Shown here: piece after piece, positions 9,392-18,663 of the stretch | How the letters are laid out: every line of letters starts with the position of its first letter | How positions within the stretch are numbered: the first letter of the stretch is position 1 | DNA from: Chlamydiales bacterium | Lineage (GTDB): Bacteria; Chlamydiota; Chlamydiia; Chlamydiales; Rhabdochlamydiaceae | Direction: 5' to 3' | Assembly: GCA_016185065.1 (NCBI GenBank) | Contig: JACPOL010000002.1 | Span: 1 to 60,465 of the forward strand | Length of the DNA: 60,465 nucleotides | The notes under the pieces: generated by a model | What the model was told of the DNA's origin: nothing | Seen by the model: only the letters and a program-made list of their open reading frames with translations | Database searches by the model: none | Position numbers and translations under genes: made by a program

Positions 9392-9760
9392 TTAGTTCTC
9401 GTTGCCGATAAGCCAGTGGAGCTGCGTTAGCTGCTCGTTTACCATGTCCAGAGAGCCTGGATTCGGGTCTTCAATGAAATTATTAATAGAGCTGATGGTG
9501 CTATTTAAGAACTGTCCGCAGGTGGGGGAGAGCTTTTCGATCGCAGCCTCATGCTTCTCTAGATACTTCTTGATCTTTTCCATCACGGCTTCTACAGCTC
9601 TTGGGTCTTTAGGAGAGGGCTGATCCATATACTCTTGCATCGCGGTGCGATACTGTTCGATGAAACTCTCGAGTTTGTTGTAGATCGCTTGTCCGCTCGG
9701 TCCTTCTGGTTGAGAAGGGAAGTTTGGCGGAGTTGGGGAGACGGGTGGAATTGAGCCCAT
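9392..9760 (-). CDS. Hypothetical small helical protein with proline-rich N-terminus
   Basis: 122 residues, not recognised. A Pro/Ser-rich unstructured start (PPVSPTPPNFPSQPEGPS) is followed by about 95 predominantly helical, acidic residues (KLESFIEQYRTAMQEY, MEKIKKYLEKHEAAIEKL, NSTISSINNFIED). There is no signal peptide and no membrane segment. The disordered N-terminus and helical body would be compatible with a type III secretion substrate or chaperoned protein, but this is speculation. GAGAGG lies 10 nt before the ATG; the stop sits 2 bp from the convergent protease stop. Confidence 0.7.
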   Translation of the reverse strand: MGSIPPVSPTPPNFPSQPEGPSGQAIYNKLESFIEQYRTAMQEYMDQPSPKDPRAVEAVMEKIKKYLEKHEAAIEKLSPTCGQFLNSTISSINNFIEDPNPGSLDMVNEQLTQLHWLIGNEN

Positions 9761-9883
9761 AATTAATACCTCTCTGGTTTTAATTATATATTAACTAAAT
9801 AATATCTTTAATGTATATAAAGTTATTTTTAGTTTGAGATTTTTATTCTCTTTTATCCATAATCTGTTGAAAATCTTGATTTT

Positions 9884-10864
9884 ATGACAGCGCTTCTACC
9901 AAAAGATCCTCATGGATGCCCTTTCTTGATTCTCGCTCCAATGGAGGGAGTGGGGGATCGCTGTTTTCGCAAAGCGATGGCAGCCGTAGGGGGCTTCGAT
10001 GAGGCGGTTCGAGACTTTTTGCGCGTTCCCAAGAACGCCCATGTCCGCAGTTTAGCAGCTGTTTATGAGGCAGACGAGCTAGCTCCCATGCCGCTTGCAG
10101 CCCAGCTTATGGGATCTGACCCGGAGCTCATGGCCGCTATGGCACAAGAGATCGAAAAGAGGGGAGCGCGCCGCATCGATTTCAACTGCGGCTGCCCATC
10201 CAACACAGTGACGGGTAGGGGAGCGGGCTCAAGCCTTCTGAAGGAGCCTAACTTCCTTTATGAGGTTGCAAGGGCTCTGGTGCAGGCGGTCTCCATTCCC
10301 GTAACAATCAAGATGCGTTCCGGGTATGAGGATATCTCCCTTTTCAAGGAGAATATCTTAGCAGCGCAGGAGAGCGGAGTCTCCTACATCACCCTGCATC
10401 CCCGCACAAAAACGGATGGCTATGGGCCTCCTGCGAAGTGGGAGCTGATCGCTGAGGCGAAGTCGCTATTGAGAATACCCCTCGTGGGAAATGGCGATAT
10501 CTTAGACGTCGCAGGCGCTCTTGAGATGCTCAAGAGAACAGGATGCGACGCCCTCATGATTGGACGCGGTAGCATCATCAACCCCTTCATCTTCCACCAG
10601 ATACGCGCCCACTTTTCCGGAAAGCCCTACACACCTGCTTGGGCAGACCTTCTGCGCTACTTTGAGGTCTACATCCAAGAGATCCCTGCAGATATGTCGG
10701 TAAGGGTGCGCGTCAATAAGCTAAAGCAGCTGATGAGCTTCCTCTTCAAGGGCAACGAGAAGCTTCTCGAGCACCGTCAAGCTGTCCTCACATCCCAACA
10801 TACAGACACCCGCTCCTTCCTCGACTTCTCCCTTCCTCTCCTTCAGCAAGGCTGGCTACACTAG
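9884..10864 (+). CDS. tRNA-dihydrouridine synthase (DusC-like)
   Basis: 326 residues, an FMN-dependent TIM barrel that reduces uridine to dihydrouridine in tRNA D-loops. The FMN-binding start LILAPMEGVGDRCFRK, the catalytic cysteine in RIDFNCGCPSNTVTGRGAGSSLL, KMRSGYEDI, TLHPRTKTDGYGPPAKWE and the phosphate-binding GNGDILD and DALMIGRGSIINPF are all intact. The EAVRDFLRVP substrate segment points to the DusC/DusA side of the family; I do not assign a subtype firmly. A second Dus gene lies 1.9 kb downstream on the other strand. Confidence 0.93.
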   Translation: MTALLPKDPHGCPFLILAPMEGVGDRCFRKAMAAVGGFDEAVRDFLRVPKNAHVRSLAAVYEADELAPMPLAAQLMGSDPELMAAMAQEIEKRGARRIDFNCGCPSNTVTGRGAGSSLLKEPNFLYEVARALVQAVSIPVTIKMRSGYEDISLFKENILAAQESGVSYITLHPRTKTDGYGPPAKWELIAEAKSLLRIPLVGNGDILDVAGALEMLKRTGCDALMIGRGSIINPFIFHQIRAHFSGKPYTPAWADLLRYFEVYIQEIPADMSVRVRVNKLKQLMSFLFKGNEKLLEHRQAVLTSQHTDTRSFLDFSLPLLQQGWLH

Positions 10865-10973
10865 CGCTGGCGCGCGAAGAAAAGAGCGCGCAGAAGAAGA
10901 AATGAACAAAAAATGGACAGGAAATGGGCAGAGAAAGGACGCGCGCAGAAGAAAGAAATTCTTTTCCGTCTCT
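10865..10973. repeat. Purine-rich gap with degenerate word-repeat sequence
   Basis: The gap between two convergent genes contains GCGCGCAGAAGAAG-type words repeated (10881-10900 and 10940-10960), ATGGACAGGAAATGGGCAG, and ends in AAAGAAATTCTTTTC, a near-palindrome like those at the centres of the larger hairpins at 30492-30606 and 46697-46824. I read it as a decayed or minimal relative of those hairpins, with no gene in it. Confidence 0.45.
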
Positions 10974-12770
10974 TTAGCCTTCGAGTTTTTGGGCGAGTTC
11001 GGCCCAGCGGATGTAGAGCTGCTCGATCTGGTTTTCGGCCAGGCCGATCTCGGTGCAGAGGAGCTGGAGCTGCTCGGGGACTTGGGCGATCTGCGGGTCT
11101 TCGAGCTGCAGATTGAGCCCCTGTACCTTCTCTTCTAGCTGGGAGATCTTTCTCTCGATCTGATCATACTCTTTCTTCTCAGCGTAGGTGAGCTTCGTCT
11201 TTGAAGGGGCAGGAACGGGTGCGCTCTTCTCTTCTTTCTTCTCTTTTTTCTGGGCAGGAGCGCTCTTGCGCGAGGCCTCCCACTGCCTGTAGTCGGGATA
11301 GAGCATGTTATTTTCTGGATCACCGAAAGAGACGAGGGTGTTGCAGATGCGGTCTAACATGCACCTGTCGTGCGTAATGAGAACAAGCGCACCGGGGAAG
11401 TCGATCAGGCTCTCTTCCAGTGTTTCCAGTGTGGGAATATCCAAGTCGTTTGTAGGCTCATCGAGAAGAAGAAGATCTGCGGGCTGCAGCATCAGGTGTG
11501 CAATTGAGATGCGCGCTCTTTCGCCGCCGGAGAGCTTCTCAATCGGCATGTCGAGGATCTCAGGAGTGAAGAGGAAGCGCTTGCACCAGCCATTCACATG
11601 GATCATCTCGCCGCGGAAGCGAACAAAGTCGCCGTTAGGAGAGAGCGCTTCGCGCAGGGTGAGTTTTGGAGAGAGCTGGACGCGGTGCTGGTCGAAGTAG
11701 ACGATCTGGAGGCCATCGGCTCTTTTTATCGTTCCCTGATCGGGGGTCATCTCATTCGCCAGCATTTTAAGCAGCGTGGTCTTTCCAGAGCCGTTCGGCC
11801 CCATGAGGCCGATTCTTGTGCCGGGAGAGAGTGTGAAGTCGAGGTGTTTAAAGAGAACTCTTCCGCCGAGCTCTTTCGATAGATTCTTTGCGACGAGCAG
11901 CTTCTGCGTTTCGCGCTCTGTGGCTGCAAAGTCGACATCAGCCTTTTTCTGCATGTTTCTTCGCTGGACCTGAGAGAGCTCTTTTAAGATCTCATGCGCA
12001 TCTTCCACTCTCGATTTAGACTTGCTCGTGCGCGCTTTCGGAGAGGTGCGGAGCCAGTCGAGCTCTCTGCGCGCTTTAGATGCGATCGACCTCTCCTGTT
12101 CGATCTGCCCTTTGATGAACGACTCTTTGATCTCTAGAAAGTGGGAGTAGGTGCCGTCGATTGCAAGGAGTCCGTTGGGATAGAGAGAGTTGATCTCTAC
12201 AGTGCGGTTGATCATGTTCTGAAGGAAGTATCTGTCGTGGCTCACGATGAGATAGGAGTCGACCTCTTTTACCAGGAATTTTTCTAGCCAGAGAATGCCC
12301 TCGAGATCTAGGTGGTTGGTCGGCTCATCGAGAAGCAGAAGATCGGGGGAGGAGATGAGCTCCATCGCAACGCTGAGCCTCTTCTTCCATCCTCCTGATA
12401 GCTTCTGCGCCGAAGCCTCTTCGCCTGTGAATCCTAGCTTGCTAAGCCATGTCTGTACGAGGAGCTCTTTCTCGTAGTCGGGTCTCTCATCTGCTTTAAG
12501 TGCGCTTAAGAGCACGCTCTCGGGCTTCTCATCTGGAAATTCACAAGACTGGGGCACGTAGCCGATTTTTAGGCCCCGCTTTACAGAGAAGGTTCCCGAG
12601 TCGGCTTTTTCGCAGCCCGCGAGAATTTTTAGAAGAGTAGTCTTGCCAGAACCGTTGGGGCCGATCAGTCCGACGCGGTCTCCAGAAAAAATGCTAAATG
12701 AGAGGTCGCGGAAGAGCATTCGCGTGCTGAACGACTTGCTCACAGATTGGCAGTTAAGAAAGAGAGTCAC
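10974..12770 (-). CDS. ABC-F family ATPase (Uup-like), translation-associated
   Basis: 598 residues from the GTG at 12770, preferred because AGGAG sits 4-5 nt before it; a TTG at 12800 would add ten basic residues. Two ABC cassettes without membrane segments: Walker A GPNGSGKTT twice, signatures LSGGWKKRL and LSGGERARI, Walker B DLLLLDEPTNHLD and DLLLLDEPTNDLD, joined by a charged linker. The C-terminal tail has a Lys-rich stretch and a coiled coil, as in Uup. ABC-F proteins act at the ribosome; Uup also binds branched DNA. The start overlaps the end of the upstream dus gene by 17 bp, so the two are probably co-translated. Confidence 0.9.
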   Translation of the reverse strand: MTLFLNCQSVSKSFSTRMLFRDLSFSIFSGDRVGLIGPNGSGKTTLLKILAGCEKADSGTFSVKRGLKIGYVPQSCEFPDEKPESVLLSALKADERPDYEKELLVQTWLSKLGFTGEEASAQKLSGGWKKRLSVAMELISSPDLLLLDEPTNHLDLEGILWLEKFLVKEVDSYLIVSHDRYFLQNMINRTVEINSLYPNGLLAIDGTYSHFLEIKESFIKGQIEQERSIASKARRELDWLRTSPKARTSKSKSRVEDAHEILKELSQVQRRNMQKKADVDFAATERETQKLLVAKNLSKELGGRVLFKHLDFTLSPGTRIGLMGPNGSGKTTLLKMLANEMTPDQGTIKRADGLQIVYFDQHRVQLSPKLTLREALSPNGDFVRFRGEMIHVNGWCKRFLFTPEILDMPIEKLSGGERARISIAHLMLQPADLLLLDEPTNDLDIPTLETLEESLIDFPGALVLITHDRCMLDRICNTLVSFGDPENNMLYPDYRQWEASRKSAPAQKKEKKEEKSAPVPAPSKTKLTYAEKKEYDQIERKISQLEEKVQGLNLQLEDPQIAQVPEQLQLLCTEIGLAENQIEQLYIRWAELAQKLEG

Positions 12771-13785
12771 ACGTCTCCTCTTCTTGTGGTGCTTGCTCAA
12801 GCGAGCACTCGTGCCATGGGTAGTTACTGATCATCGCGCGGATCTCAACGATCGATTTCGAGCGGTTGATCCCCTCGCGCAGATCTTTGGCGCCTTTGAT
12901 GCCACGCAGGAACCAGCAGCCGACTCTTCTCAGATCTAGAGCAGCCTTATGCTCCTCTTTGTAGGCGACGATGTGTTCGAGATGCTCCAAGAAGGCGTCT
13001 CTGCAGTCGATACCGGAATAGGTAAGAGGAGGAAGGCCCGTGAAGTGGCGGTAGATATCTTCAATAATCCAGGGCTGTCCCATCGTGCCGCGGGCGACGA
13101 GGATCGCATCGCACCCTGTGTAGTTGAAGATCCTCTCTGCGCTTTCAGCGTCGTAGATGTCGCCATTGCCGATCACTTTAATTGTTTTTGCCGCTTGCTT
13201 GCACTCGCGGATGTAGTCCCATTTTGCGGGGCCTCGGTAGCCCTGTTCGCGCGTCCTACCATGGATGCAGATCGCTGCGGCTCCCGCCTCTTCAGCGATC
13301 TTTGTAATCAAAGGTCCTACGATGCTTCCCTCATCCCATCCCGCCCGGATCTTAACCGTCACTGGAATCTTTACAACAGCTACCATGTTGGCGATGATCT
13401 CTCCGATCTTCTCTGGTGTTTTAAGCATTCCAGAACCGCTGCCATCTTTGGTCACCTTATCCACGGGGCAGCCGCAGTTCAGGTCTAGGACGTCAAAGCC
13501 GCGGTCTTCAATCATTTTTGCACATTCGGCAGCGATCTCGGGCTTACTGCCGCAGAGCTGCGCGCCAATCGGGTGCATCGAGGGCTCATAATCAAGAAGG
13601 CGAAAGGTCTGAGCATTATGGCGGATGAGGGCGTCCATCTTCACCATCTCGCAGTAGATGAGGCCCGGCTTATACTTCGAGGTCATCTTGCGGAAAGGAA
13701 GATCCGAGCAGCCCGCTAAGGGTGCGCAAAAAATATTTGAAGGAAGCTCAAGCTTTCCAAGAAAGAAGGGTCTTTTTAATGCCAT
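12754..13785 (-). CDS. tRNA-dihydrouridine synthase (DusB/NifR3-like)
   Basis: 343 residues. FMN site at NIFCAPLAGCSDLPFRK, catalytic Cys in VLDLNCGCPVDKVTKDGSGSGML, KIRAGWDEG, CIHGRTREQGYRGPAKWD and GNGDIYDAESAERIF, all as in the DusB/NifR3 group. Together with the DusC-like enzyme at 9884 the genome therefore has at least two dihydrouridine synthases. The 3' end overlaps the start of the ABC-F gene, forming a two-gene unit concerned with tRNA and ribosome. The C-terminus is Glu-rich (QEEETCDSLS). Confidence 0.93.
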   Translation of the reverse strand: MALKRPFFLGKLELPSNIFCAPLAGCSDLPFRKMTSKYKPGLIYCEMVKMDALIRHNAQTFRLLDYEPSMHPIGAQLCGSKPEIAAECAKMIEDRGFDVLDLNCGCPVDKVTKDGSGSGMLKTPEKIGEIIANMVAVVKIPVTVKIRAGWDEGSIVGPLITKIAEEAGAAAICIHGRTREQGYRGPAKWDYIRECKQAAKTIKVIGNGDIYDAESAERIFNYTGCDAILVARGTMGQPWIIEDIYRHFTGLPPLTYSGIDCRDAFLEHLEHIVAYKEEHKAALDLRRVGCWFLRGIKGAKDLREGINRSKSIVEIRAMISNYPWHECSLEQAPQEEETCDSLS

Positions 13786-13836
13786 CCGATAAGTGTGACG
13801 CTTAGACCCTCAAAATTCAAGAATTGAAATTTATTA

Positions 13837-13996
13837 GACCTTTTTCGAAATTCGCTTTGCTCGGAAAAATTGAGGGTTTTTGTGCAGATTTGTCACAAAA
13901 TTTTGAGAGCATGTGTAAACACATGGTCGAAAAATTTTGTGGCAAAGATGCCAAAAAGGCCAATTTTAACGAGTAAATGGAGTTTCGAAAGAGGTC
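13837..13996 (+). mobile_element. 160-bp palindromic MITE-like element, copy A (intergenic)
   Basis: Terminal inverted repeat close to GACCTCTTTCGAAA at both ends; flanked by TA on the left (13835-13836) and CA on the right. Internal symmetry includes ACATGTGTAAACACAT-like sequence near the centre. It matches the copies at 21519-21678 (opposite orientation) and 46051-46210 (same orientation) over the full 160 bp with a few substitutions. It lies between the dus gene start and the stop of the autotransporter gene, 4 bp from the latter. No transposase is encoded; TA duplications in the other copies suggest mobilisation by an IS630/mariner-type enzyme in trans. Confidence 0.9.
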
Positions 13997-14000
13997 CATT

Positions 14001-16787
14001 TTAAAAGGCGTAGCCGACCTGCAGATTTCCGCGCTGGTTCTGGTATTTATGGCCGAGCTCTGCATCGTAGCGGACGGTGGCTACCAGCCTGTCATCAAAC
14101 CAGAGGCCTGTGAGGGCAATCGAGGGGGCAACCAGCGTGTGATTTGGATTTAACCCCTTCACGGTGAAGGTGCAGCAGCTCGTGTCATGAAAGCTTGCAG
14201 AGTAGTGGCCGCCGCTTGGACGGTTTTCTTGCACGACGCCAAGTTTCACAAGTGGAATCCACTTCGAGCTTTTTAGTGTGATGCAGCGCGTGGCCTCAAG
14301 TCCGAGCTCCTCTCGCCAGAGGGTAGAGCGGCTCGATTTTACAGAGAGATTTAAAGATTTTGCTCCCTTCTCTGTAAAGCTGTTCTGGTGGAGGAAGACG
14401 TAGTCGACGATTCCAAAGAGGATCAGGTCGACCTTCTTGACCTTGAAGAGAAGGCCAGGGCTGAAGTGAGCCATCAGCTCATATCCGCCATTGTCCTCCA
14501 GTTTTGCAGTTCTGTGTATCGAGGAGAAGTCGATCCTTCTTTCCGCGCTATATCTGGAGTAGCCGGAGATTAACGCGAGGTTGAGGAAGTAGCGCTTCGT
14601 AAAGTAGTTGGCATAGAGTGATCCGAAGAAGCTGTTGATTCTGCCATCATCGCCGCCTGAGCGATTCCAATCGACGTTGGAGTGGGAGTAGCCCACACCT
14701 GCTCCTACAGAGGTGTGCTGGCTGAAGAGGCGGTCGACTCCGACAATCACGCCGGAAGAGAGAGAGTGGAAGCCCTCTAGAGATCCTTTCGTGCTCTGAC
14801 GCATCTGGTCGATGTAGAGATCGCCCCAGAAGTCAATAGTGTCGTGATTTTTCACGCACGAGGCCTGATACTGCTCTTCAAGGCGATTGTTAATCGCGTT
14901 TGCAAATTGAACCGTGTCGTTTTCTTGCGTGAGAGTAAGTGCTTTGTAAAGAGCGGGCTGAAGCTGGTTTAAAGCGCTTGAAAGGCTTGCAGCATCTGGC
15001 TCAACCGAGAGAAGGCCGATTACCGTGCTCATGTCGCTGTTAGAGCAAGAAGCCTCTATCTTGTCGATACACTTTGCAACAGCTCCCGCGTTGCCGCTGG
15101 TTACAACTGAAGCAAATGGAGAGGCGGTGATGATGAGATTTAGCTGATTGGGAAGAAACTGCTGCGTAGCGCTCAGAATGGCAGAATTGGAAATTACAGA
15201 TGTAAATGGAGGAGTATTGATCGTCCCTGTTGTCTGAATAGCGACTTCAGAAGTGCCGGGAGTGTAAATTCCGGGTTCAAAGACCAGAGAGAGTGTAGAG
15301 CCTGGCGTGATGTTGACATTGCCTGTGACATTCAAGAGAGAGCTCACGGTAGGGGAGAGCTCTGTTTCAAGGATCGAGCCCGCAGCAAAATCCACGTTTC
15401 CAACAACGTTCATGGTGACGATCGATCCACGCGTTTTTACTTTTCCTCCCTTTTTTACATCGACGCCTCCGGTAAAGGTTCCTCCTCCTTTAATCTCTCC
15501 CGTATCGTTCACAACGATCATCGATCCGGAATTTACTGTTCCTTCTGGGACGGTGGCGAGCGAGCCTCCTGCATTTACGATGGTTGTTGCGCTGCTTGTT
15601 AAGGTTCCAGATACCGTCAGCTGGCCGCCGTTTACTTGAGTGTTCGAAACAGTGCTAGTTCCTGGAAGTGCAACAGCATTGGCTCCCTTTTTTGAGACAG
15701 TGCTGACGCCTGTTTCTGTAATATTTCCAGGAAGCGTACCGCTTGTAGATGGATTGAGAGTGAGCTGCGTACCAGTAGAGAGAGTGACATCTCCTCCAGG
15801 CCCTGGAGTTTGAAACTCGAGTGTTCCGCCTTGAATGGAAGTTAGGCCGGTGTATGAGGTGTCTTTTTTCATGATGAGAGTAGCACTTGCCATTTTGGTT
15901 ACAGCGCCTGCGCCGGTCATCGTCCCATCAAAGATTCCATCACTCACTTGGTTGAAAACAACGGTGGCAGGAGCTGCAATGCGCACATCATTTTTGATTG
16001 TTGAGGCGTCGCCTTGCAAAGTGCCGTCCATCACCTTCATTGCTGCGCTGCTATCATTCGTGCCCGCTAGAAAGAGAGTTCTCGGTCCATCTTTCATGAT
16101 CGTCCCAGAACCCGCAAATCCTCCGGTATAGGTTCCATCGGTTATGCCATCGAAATTGAAGTTGATCGTCGCTTGGTTTCCAAGAACAGTATCGTCGGGG
16201 ATAGTATCTTGATTGACAATCAGCGTTCCTGATTGGACATTCGCCATTCCTGGATTTGTAACCGTTCCTCCGAGTACGAGCGTTCCGGTGCTATTCGTAA
16301 CATCATAATTAAATCCTCCCTCATCAATCGCACCGCCTAAGACTAACCGCTGACCCGAGGGGCCATTCACTTGAAAATTAACCTCGTTTAAAAAGGTCAT
16401 ATCATTTGCAATGAAGATATCATCCAGTGTGGTTAGGTTGCTGACGACTGCGCTTCCTTGAGAACCTCCCGATCCAAGAGTCAATGGTAGACCTGTTACG
16501 CTGTATCCCTGATTGAATAGGAAGGAGGTGATATTCAATGTCCCGATGTCATTATCGCTAGCTCCCACGGCATTGGCTTGAAAAGGGTAGAAGAGAGAGT
16601 CTCCATTTGCAGGGATAACACTTGGACTCCAGTTGGCGGGGTTGCTCCAGTTTGGCGTCCCTCCCCCGGTTGTCGTGCTTATCCAAGTAAGTGTCGTTGC
16701 ATTTGCAACTGAAGAGAAGAGGCAGAGCGCCGAGAGGAGATATTTTTTTCGCATTTTTTTCTCATTTGAAGGAGTTCTGCCCATCAT
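14001..16787 (-). CDS. Autotransporter with PATR-repeat passenger (type V secretion)
   Basis: 928 residues from ATG 16787 (CCAGG upstream); ATG 16754 (MRKKYLLS) would give a shorter signal peptide and is an alternative. Signal peptide ends at VANA. The passenger (about 30-560) is a Gly/Thr/Asn-rich beta-helix with autotransporter-associated strand repeats such as GSGTIMKDGPRTLFLAGTN and GAGAVTKMASATLIMKKD. A linker with CSNSDMSTVIGLL leads to a C-terminal beta-barrel (about 660-928, FWGDLYIDQMRQ..GVIVGVDRL) ending in aromatic VGYAF. It should be displayed on the outer surface and could act in adhesion, like chlamydial Pmp proteins, though GGAI/FxxN Pmp motifs are not obvious. Confidence 0.9.
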   Translation of the reverse strand: MMGRTPSNEKKMRKKYLLSALCLFSSVANATTLTWISTTTGGGTPNWSNPANWSPSVIPANGDSLFYPFQANAVGASDNDIGTLNITSFLFNQGYSVTGLPLTLGSGGSQGSAVVSNLTTLDDIFIANDMTFLNEVNFQVNGPSGQRLVLGGAIDEGGFNYDVTNSTGTLVLGGTVTNPGMANVQSGTLIVNQDTIPDDTVLGNQATINFNFDGITDGTYTGGFAGSGTIMKDGPRTLFLAGTNDSSAAMKVMDGTLQGDASTIKNDVRIAAPATVVFNQVSDGIFDGTMTGAGAVTKMASATLIMKKDTSYTGLTSIQGGTLEFQTPGPGGDVTLSTGTQLTLNPSTSGTLPGNITETGVSTVSKKGANAVALPGTSTVSNTQVNGGQLTVSGTLTSSATTIVNAGGSLATVPEGTVNSGSMIVVNDTGEIKGGGTFTGGVDVKKGGKVKTRGSIVTMNVVGNVDFAAGSILETELSPTVSSLLNVTGNVNITPGSTLSLVFEPGIYTPGTSEVAIQTTGTINTPPFTSVISNSAILSATQQFLPNQLNLIITASPFASVVTSGNAGAVAKCIDKIEASCSNSDMSTVIGLLSVEPDAASLSSALNQLQPALYKALTLTQENDTVQFANAINNRLEEQYQASCVKNHDTIDFWGDLYIDQMRQSTKGSLEGFHSLSSGVIVGVDRLFSQHTSVGAGVGYSHSNVDWNRSGGDDGRINSFFGSLYANYFTKRYFLNLALISGYSRYSAERRIDFSSIHRTAKLEDNGGYELMAHFSPGLLFKVKKVDLILFGIVDYVFLHQNSFTEKGAKSLNLSVKSSRSTLWREELGLEATRCITLKSSKWIPLVKLGVVQENRPSGGHYSASFHDTSCCTFTVKGLNPNHTLVAPSIALTGLWFDDRLVATVRYDAELGHKYQNQRGNLQVGYAF

Positions 16788-16789
16788 AA

Positions 16790-17482
<693 letters not shown>

Positions 17483-17493
17483 CATCTCTTTCT

Positions 17494-17610
17494 TTTTGGA
17501 GTGCGGCGACCCGGCGCCGCTTTTTTCGAGATCGACCTGGCGATCTCTCCTTAAAGAAACATCGCCGAGGCGATGTAGAGAAAAGCGGCGCCGGGTCGCC
17601 GCACTCCAAA
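17494..17610. repeat. GGAGTGCG clover-like palindrome, copy 2
   Basis: Arms 17494-17524 and 17581-17610 are complementary (TTTTGGAGTGCGGCGACC followed by GGCGCCGC), and the centre holds two hairpins, GAGATCG-n6-CGATCTC and ACATCG-n6-CGATGT. These are the same inner stems as at 5979-6113 but in swapped order, so the centre is inverted relative to copy 1. It separates the convergent aquaporin and 17622-18224 genes and is a good candidate for a two-way terminator. Confidence 0.9.
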
Positions 17611-17621
17611 AGAGAGAGTTT

Positions 17622-18224
17622 TTAGGCGTTTTTCTTTTGCGTGGCTGCTGCTTTTGCGCCAAACAGTCTGTTTGTGCAACTCTCCACAAGACTTTCGCAA
17701 GCGCTTCTTACTCCCGAGACCTTTTTTTTGAGATATCCTTCATTTTCTCGAGTCATGGAAGTTGGAAGATCGCTTTCGCAGGGGATGCGCTCGCGCTGCG
17801 AGTGCTTATAGAGAAGGTAGGTGAGCTCTCCCAGGGTGTAGACAGTTCCGCAAGCTGAAATAAATAGCGTGAGCTTGGCGCCCTTTTCAAAAGCTGTTTT
17901 ATCGCTTACAAAGTGTTGGGCAGCTGCCAGGCAGATGCCTGTTCCACCTACAACAAACGCCGCTCCCTCTTTGTAGGCCCTTGCAAATAGCCTCTTTGCT
18001 CCTGCAGCTGAAAGAGCCGCAGCAGCATTCACAAATAGCAAGGTCATTACCCTGTCTTTTAAGCTTTGATTGTCTGAATCGCTGCAGTAGTCCCAAGCGA
18101 GTTCGACGCCAGATGTAACCAGGCCGCTTACAACTTCGCCATTTTGAAAATCTCTCACAGCTCTGATACCAAAGATGGTTGTAACTCCATTTTTAGCCAG
18201 TTCACTAACAGATTTAAAAGACAT
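17622..18224 (-). CDS. Hypothetical protein with clustered hydrophobic segments
   Basis: 200 residues, family not recognised. No signal peptide; the first 55 residues are soluble (MSFKSVSELAKNGVTTIFGIRAV), then three hydrophobic stretches, MTLLFVNAAAALSAAGA, AAFVVGGTGICLAAAQHFV and LTLFISACGTVYTLGELTYLLY, and a soluble basic tail (about 145-200). Clustered hydrophobic segments in a protein without signal peptide are typical of chlamydial inclusion-membrane (Inc) proteins, which makes it an Inc candidate by inference only. A purine-rich AAGGAG lies 9 nt before the ATG. Confidence 0.7.
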   Translation of the reverse strand: MSFKSVSELAKNGVTTIFGIRAVRDFQNGEVVSGLVTSGVELAWDYCSDSDNQSLKDRVMTLLFVNAAAALSAAGAKRLFARAYKEGAAFVVGGTGICLAAAQHFVSDKTAFEKGAKLTLFISACGTVYTLGELTYLLYKHSQRERIPCESDLPTSMTRENEGYLKKKVSGVRSACESLVESCTNRLFGAKAAATQKKNA

Positions 18225-18290
18225 GAAATACTCCTTCTGAATTGAAGGAGCTTATTCCTGAGTTGAAATAAGGAGCAACTGCAGAAATTT

Positions 18291-18461
18291 TTAGGCTGCT
18301 TTGCGTCTGCTCTTTTTCGGGATCTTAGCGCCCGACTTGCGCGCCTGGCTAAGTGCGATGGCAACTGCTTGCTTCTGGGGTTTTCCTGCGTGAATCTCTT
18401 TGCGGATATTTGCAGAGATGCCCTTCTTTGACTTTGCAGCAGATCCTTTAATAAGCGGCAT
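18291..18461 (-). CDS. Small basic protein, DUF6496-like
   Basis: 56 residues reading MPLIKGSAAKSKKGISAN at the start, then IRKEIHAGKPQKQAVAIALS, and a Lys/Arg-rich tail ending KKSRRKAA. This is the pattern of DUF6496-type small proteins (K-G-x-S..AGKPQKQAVAIAL), which occur widely in environmental bacteria and phages; their role is unknown, and nucleic-acid binding is a guess from charge. The gene is shorter than many cutoffs and easily missed. AGGT precedes the ATG. It sits between the hypothetical Inc-like gene and the DUF3096 gene, all on the minus strand. Confidence 0.8.
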   Translation of the reverse strand: MPLIKGSAAKSKKGISANIRKEIHAGKPQKQAVAIALSQARKSGAKIPKKSRRKAA

Positions 18462-18468
18462 ATTTAAC

Positions 18469-18609
18469 CTACATCTTTCCTAAAATACCGATAAGTCCAA
18501 TTAAGATCAGATAAACAGCCACGATGTAGTTTAGAATCGTAGGGAAGATGAGAATCAGAATACCAGCAATCAATGAGATGATTGGGTTAACCGCAGCATG
18601 CATCATCAT
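18469..18609 (-). CDS. Small two-helix membrane protein, DUF3096 family
   Basis: 46 residues from the ATG at 18609, chosen for AGGAGG with 5-nt spacing; an upstream start at 18663 is possible but has no support. Two hydrophobic segments (PIISLIAGILILIFPTIL and NYIVAVYLILIGLIGILG) match the DUF3096 pattern. Function is unknown. Such small membrane proteins often accompany envelope-stress genes, and the window carries several others (DUF2892, DUF3185-like, DUF1328). Confidence 0.82.
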   Translation of the reverse strand: MMMHAAVNPIISLIAGILILIFPTILNYIVAVYLILIGLIGILGKM

Positions 18610-18663
18610 AGAGGCCTCCTCTATTGTTAAGACCTTACTCTTACCTATAGACGAGCCCACCAT

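Noticed and set aside
13817..14065. 82-residue minus-strand ORF across the intergenic element and the autotransporter 3' end
   Set aside because: It joins two unrelated pieces in a frame different from that used by the in-frame insertions; no start signal.
18155..18364. 69-residue ORF on the minus strand overlapping the DUF6496-like gene
   Set aside because: It is in another frame of the DUF6496-like gene, which has the better family match and ribosome-binding site.
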